Positions 60,646 through 64,000 of a DNA stretch of 64,000 nucleotides are shown here, piece after piece. The translations under genes were made by a program, and so were the position numbers. Where the stretch lies: the NCBI RefSeq assembly GCF_030009775.1, contig NZ_JASCTH010000014.1:132343-196342 (forward strand). Direction: 5' to 3'. The stretch is from Actinoplanes sandaracinus (lineage in GTDB: Bacteria; Actinomycetota; Actinomycetes; Mycobacteriales; Micromonosporaceae). The notes beneath the pieces were generated by a model that saw only the letters and a list, made by a program, of their open reading frames with translations, was not told the origin of the DNA and made no database searches. Each line of letters begins with the position of its first letter. The first letter of the stretch is position 1.

Positions 60646-61395
60646 TCAGGCCTGCGGCGCCCCGAGTGACCACGAGTAGACGTCCTGGCGCGCGGACAGG
60701 TCGCCGGTGGCGCCGGTGAACCCGATCCAGGCCTGGTCCACACCGGCACGGTCGGCCAGTTCGACCTGGTGGTCGATGACCAGCTGCTCGGCCTCGCCGG
60801 TGACGGGACGGACGTACACCCGCAGTCGCGTGCCGGCCGCGTCGTAGTGGACCCGGGCATGGAACGGCTTGCCCTTGAGCGGGACCGAGGTCTTCCGGGA
60901 CGAGGCGGGCCAGTCCGGGTTGCCGCCGAGCACGACCGCCAGGTGGTTGTCGTCGGGGTCCTTGGGGTTCTGGAAGGTGTCGAACTCGACGGCCACGCTG
61001 TCGTGGATGCCGCGGTAACCCATGCCGCCACCCCAGCCGCCGAGAGCCCGCGGGCCCTCGCCCTGCACCACGAACGCGATGCCGTCGGCGCCGGCCTTGC
61101 CGTTGCGGATGTGCGCCGTGAACCTGGTCTCGAACGAGTGGTTGAGGTCCACCGGCAGGGTGCTCCACGCGGATCCGACCTGCTTGTATCCGCCGTCGGT
61201 CAGCCGGATGACGCGCTCGTCGTCACCGGCCCGCCACATCACCGAGGCGGTTCCGTTCAGGGCCAGCGGGGGCCGCCACGACGGTTCAGCGCCGGCCGCT
61301 ACAGCCCCTCCCGAGTTCACCGCGGCCACTATCGAGAGCAGGGCGGAGGTCCAGAGACCGCCTCGCACGGCCGTGGACGAACGAGAAAAGCGCAC
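60646..61395 (-). CDS. Secreted L-type (legume-lectin-like) protein
   Basis: Encodes 249 aa from GTG 61395, with GGAG 6 nt upstream; GTG 61407 is an alternative without a ribosome site. The signal peptide (about 1-35) is followed by one beta-sandwich of about 210 residues: GYKQVGSAWSTLPVDLNHSF, AHIRNGKAGADGIAFVVQGEGP, GMGYRGIHDSVAVEFDTFQN, DDNHLAVVL and AWIGFTGATG. The DGIAFV and VEFDTF pattern is that of L-type lectins, with Asp residues for Ca2+ and sugar binding. It lies 78 bp upstream of the glycan operon on the same strand and may bind its product outside the cell. Confidence 0.85.
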   Translation of the reverse strand: MRFSRSSTAVRGGLWTSALLSIVAAVNSGGAVAAGAEPSWRPPLALNGTASVMWRAGDDERVIRLTDGGYKQVGSAWSTLPVDLNHSFETRFTAHIRNGKAGADGIAFVVQGEGPRALGGWGGGMGYRGIHDSVAVEFDTFQNPKDPDDNHLAVVLGGNPDWPASSRKTSVPLKGKPFHARVHYDAAGTRLRVYVRPVTGEAEQLVIDHQVELADRAGVDQAWIGFTGATGDLSARQDVYSWSLGAPQA

Positions 61396-61426
61396 GACAT
61401 ACTCCACTTCAAACGGATTTGCCCGA

Positions 61427-61443
61427 CTTAGACCTGGCCTAAG
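61427..61443 (-). promoter_or_regulatory. Palindrome upstream of the lectin gene
   Basis: CTTAG-N7-CTAAG (centre ACCTGGC, itself nearly symmetric) lies about 30 bp before the lectin start, in the AT-richer stretch where a promoter should be. It could be an operator for a regulator of the lectin and glycan genes; no regulator is encoded nearby. Confidence 0.4.
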
Positions 61444-61688
61444 CTAGGGCAGTCCGTGGAGCCGCGTGAGCGAGTCCCGTTATTTACCCCCGACGGTTTC
61501 GTTTCCGGGGTGATCCGGGCCCATCGGTGCCAGGCCCGCAGGCGCACTGGACGAGGATGGCCCGGCTGAGGAATCGGTGCGGGACCACGCCAGACGGGGA
61601 TCACGCGGCGCCGGTCCTGAAGACTCGATGGTATCCAGGACGGCCTCGCGCCGAGGGCGAATCCCGAATTCACCGTCGGCGGACCCGC
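61444..61688 (-). other. Intergenic stretch with no recognised gene
   Basis: 245 bp between the flavoprotein stop and the lectin promoter. An open frame on the minus strand (61480-61845) crosses it but overlaps the flavoprotein gene in another frame and has a low-complexity Ser/Pro/Ala end, so it is not called. No terminator with a clean stem was found. Confidence 0.4.
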
Positions 61689-63977
61689 TCAGCGCTGGAG
61701 CCGCTCGCGGAACGGGTCGAACAGCGGCTCCGCCGCCACAGTGGCGAGGAGCAGCCGGTCGAAGTATCCGATCTCCACCTGGGTGCCGGGCGACGCCAGG
61801 CCCGACGGCAGCCACGCGTACGCGATCGGGGCGCCCACCGTCCACCCGTACGCCGCGCCGGTCACGTGCCCGACCGTGAACCCGCCGGCGTAGACCGGTT
61901 CCCCGCCGAGCGGCACGTCCCCGGTGTCCGCCAGGACCAGGCAGGTGAGCCGCCGGTCCACCGGCGTTTCCCCGGGCGGCAGCAAGCCGGCCTGGTACGG
62001 GTCGTCCTCGGTCGTCATGTCCCGGCCCCAGACGCGGCGCCCCTTCTCCAGGCGCAGACTCTCGTACGCCAGCCGTCCGGCCGCGATCAGCCCGTGCTCC
62101 CGGCCCGCCTCCCAGAGGGTGTCCCAGAGGCGTAGCCCGTACCCCGCTTCGGTGTAGATCTCCCAGCCCGGTTCGCCGACGCCGGAGAGCCGCAACATGG
62201 TGACCGGGACCATGCCCAGATGGCTCGCCGGCAGGTCACCACCGGTGAGCGGGGCGAGCAGCTCCGGGGCGGCCGGCCCCCAGAGCCCGACCCCGCAGGT
62301 ACCGCCGGTGATGTCACGCACCGCGACTCCCGGTGGGGCGTGCCGGGACAGCCAGTCCACGTCGAGCGGGCCGTTCGCGCCGACGAGGAACCGGTCCGCG
62401 GCGAGCCGAGCCACTGTGACGTCGCCACGGATGCCGCCCGCCGCATCGAGCAGGACGGTGTGCGCCGCCGCACCGACCGGGCGGTCGACGTCTCCGGCGG
62501 CCAGACCGTCCAGGAAGGAGAGCGGGCCGGTCACCTCGATCCTGGTCAGCGGAGTGAGATCGAAGAGGGCGGCCTTGCGGCGGGTCAGGCGGGCCTCCGT
62601 CTCGGCGATCGGCGACCAGTGCCGGGCCGACCACTCGTCGCGCGGGCGGGGTGCGTCCGGGGGCGGGTTGCTCGCGTACCAGAGAGGGTGCTCCCAGCCG
62701 GCGGTCTCGCCGAAGACCGCGCCCAGCTCGGCCTGGCGGGGGTGGAAGGGGCTGAGCCGGAGGTTGCGCACCGGCGGCGGGTCGGCCGGGTGGACGACGC
62801 CGCAGCTCTCGACGAAGGTGCGGATCGCCCGTTTCCGCACATAGCCGGGGGCGAGCTGGGCCGCGGCGAACCGGTTGAGGTCGCACTCGTGCAGGTCGAT
62901 CGCGGGCCGGCCGTCGACCATCCACTCGGCGACGGCCTTCGCCGCACCGGCCGCGTGGGTCATCCGCACCGCTTCCGCCATCCAGAGGCCGCGCACCGCC
63001 GACGACTCGCCGAGCAGCGGGAAGCCGTCGGCGGTGACCGCGAGGACACCGTTGAACGCGTCCTCCAGGGTGCTGCCGCGCAGCGACGGGATCAGCTCGA
63101 TGGCCGCCACCCAGGACTGTTTGAAGGTGTCCGGAGTGAACGGCAGCTTCGCCGGGTGCGCGTCGCCGGGCAGATCGGCCAGGTTCACCGGCATCGGATC
63201 GTGCCGGTAGGAGCCGATGCCGAGGCGGTCGCCATGAGCACGGAAGTAGAGGTCACCGTCCGGGTGGCAGAGGATCGGCAGATCGTCGGCGGCGCCGGCC
63301 GGAGTCGTCCGGACGTACTGGTGGGCCATCGGCAGCAGCGGCACCGCGATCCCGGCCATCTGGCCGATCTCCGGCCCCCAGAAGCCGGCGCAACTCGCCA
63401 CCATGTCCGCCGGGAAGTCCTCGTCGCCGGCGCGGACGCCGGTCACCCGCCCCGCGGCCGACGAGATCGCGGAGACCCGCATGTCGCCGAGAAACCGGGC
63501 GCCACGCGACGTCGCCCGCGCGGCCTGCGCCTGCGCCGCGCGAACGCCGGAGACGACGCCATCGGAGGGTACGTAAAGCCCGCCGACAATTAATGATTTG
63601 TCCAATAATGGGTACCGCGCGGCGCAGGCCGCCGGATCCACGACGGATGACGGCACCCCCCACGACTGCGCGAACCCGAACCGCCGGTGCAGTTCGGCGA
63701 GCCGGGCCGGCGTGGTCGCCACCTCCAGACTGCCCACTCGCGAGAGGCAACCCAGCTCGGCGAACTTGTCGGCGGTGTAGCGGGCGAGCCGGGCCATGGT
63801 CCGGGACGGGGCGATCTGACAGATCAGTCCCGGCGTGTGCGAACTGGAGCCCCCGGTTTCGAAGAGCGGCCCCTGCTCCAGCACGGTGACGTCGCTCCAC
63901 CCACGGCCGGTGAGTTCGTCGGCGAGCGCGCAGCCGACGACGCCCGCGCCGATGATGACGACCCTGGGTCCGGGCAT
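61689..63977 (-). CDS. FAD-dependent dimethylglycine/sarcosine dehydrogenase-like protein with GcvT domain
   Basis: Encodes 762 aa. The N-terminal DAO domain has the FAD motif VVIIGAGVVGCALADELTGRG (GxGxxG at about 10-15) and SSSHTPGLICQI, typical of the dimethylglycine dehydrogenase group. A linker domain (about 365-425) is followed by a GcvT-like folate-binding barrel (from WSPIAETEARLTRRKAALFDLTPLTRIEV) and a C-terminal barrel. Such enzymes demethylate N-methyl amines and pass the one-carbon unit to tetrahydrofolate. Around 63587-63612 a run of about nine codons uses two TTA leucine codons, TTG, AAA, TCA and ATT, unlike the rest of the gene. The start has only a weak, distant GGAAGG. Confidence 0.9.
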   Translation of the reverse strand: MPGPRVVIIGAGVVGCALADELTGRGWSDVTVLEQGPLFETGGSSSHTPGLICQIAPSRTMARLARYTADKFAELGCLSRVGSLEVATTPARLAELHRRFGFAQSWGVPSSVVDPAACAARYPLLDKSLIVGGLYVPSDGVVSGVRAAQAQAARATSRGARFLGDMRVSAISSAAGRVTGVRAGDEDFPADMVASCAGFWGPEIGQMAGIAVPLLPMAHQYVRTTPAGAADDLPILCHPDGDLYFRAHGDRLGIGSYRHDPMPVNLADLPGDAHPAKLPFTPDTFKQSWVAAIELIPSLRGSTLEDAFNGVLAVTADGFPLLGESSAVRGLWMAEAVRMTHAAGAAKAVAEWMVDGRPAIDLHECDLNRFAAAQLAPGYVRKRAIRTFVESCGVVHPADPPPVRNLRLSPFHPRQAELGAVFGETAGWEHPLWYASNPPPDAPRPRDEWSARHWSPIAETEARLTRRKAALFDLTPLTRIEVTGPLSFLDGLAAGDVDRPVGAAAHTVLLDAAGGIRGDVTVARLAADRFLVGANGPLDVDWLSRHAPPGVAVRDITGGTCGVGLWGPAAPELLAPLTGGDLPASHLGMVPVTMLRLSGVGEPGWEIYTEAGYGLRLWDTLWEAGREHGLIAAGRLAYESLRLEKGRRVWGRDMTTEDDPYQAGLLPPGETPVDRRLTCLVLADTGDVPLGGEPVYAGGFTVGHVTGAAYGWTVGAPIAYAWLPSGLASPGTQVEIGYFDRLLLATVAAEPLFDPFRERLQR

Positions 63978-64000
63978 CTGAAGGGCGCCTTCCGTGGAGC

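Noticed and set aside
61480..61845. 121-codon minus-strand frame after the flavoprotein
   Set aside because: Its first two thirds overlap the flavoprotein gene out of frame, and the rest is low-complexity.
1..64000. CRISPR array, tRNA, rRNA, insertion sequence, toxin-antitoxin or anti-phage system
   Set aside because: None of the expected repeats, folds or protein families was found on reading both strands.

Overview
The window is uniformly GC-rich DNA with strong third-position G/C, many GTG starts and many 4-bp ATGA/GTGA overlaps. F420-type LLM and PPOX oxidoreductases, an aerobic cobalamin set and apparently leaderless genes add to the picture. All of this fits a filamentous actinomycete, and I infer a Micromonosporaceae member such as Actinoplanes; no rRNA or other phylogenetic marker is present to prove it. 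I saw no tRNA, rRNA, CRISPR array, insertion sequence, phage gene or origin. Coding density is high and the large opposite-strand open frames are shadows.

Layout. 1-6.3 kb: the tail of an unknown gene, a membrane sulfatase, and a TetR-regulated heterodimeric ABC exporter whose two halves are bridged by a 22-codon ORF. 6.3-17.7 kb: two secreted Calx-beta repeat proteins on the minus strand; the smaller has a c-di-GMP-I (GEMM) riboswitch in its leader, and the larger (2552 aa) is built from an ordered five-type super-repeat. 17.8-23 kb: two ABC-2 export systems and a DesK-type two-component pair. 23-33.3 kb: RNase HI, an orphan sugar-type binding protein, a stand-alone LigD-type polymerase domain, a second two-component pair, a membrane GGDEF/EAL protein, and two F420/flavin-type oxidoreductases. 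33.3-40 kb: a non-coding stretch, then a complete oligopeptide ABC transporter. 40-50 kb: a CBM6-like membrane-anchored protein, a DNA polymerase IV with a LexA-like box, and a cobalamin cluster (cobF, cobN under a B12 riboswitch, cobG, cobH, a fused cobIJ). 50-61.4 kb: a seven-gene translationally coupled exopolysaccharide-type operon flanked by a secreted glycosidase and a secreted lectin. 61.7-64 kb: a dimethylglycine-dehydrogenase-like flavoprotein with an AT-rich TTA-containing patch.

How the parts may work together. The most interesting thread is surface and matrix biology. A c-di-GMP sensing RNA sits before one giant-adhesin-like protein, a paralogue lies next to it, a c-di-GMP turnover protein is encoded about 19 kb away, and a glycan assembly operon with its own lectin and glycosidase follows. 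The riboswitch and gene families are read directly from sequence. A shared role in a c-di-GMP-controlled extracellular matrix (for example a sporangial or aerial-hyphal matrix) is inference.

A second thread is gene-start architecture: at least six genes have a TANNNT hexamer 6-7 nt before the start codon and no Shine-Dalgarno sequence, as expected for leaderless mRNAs.
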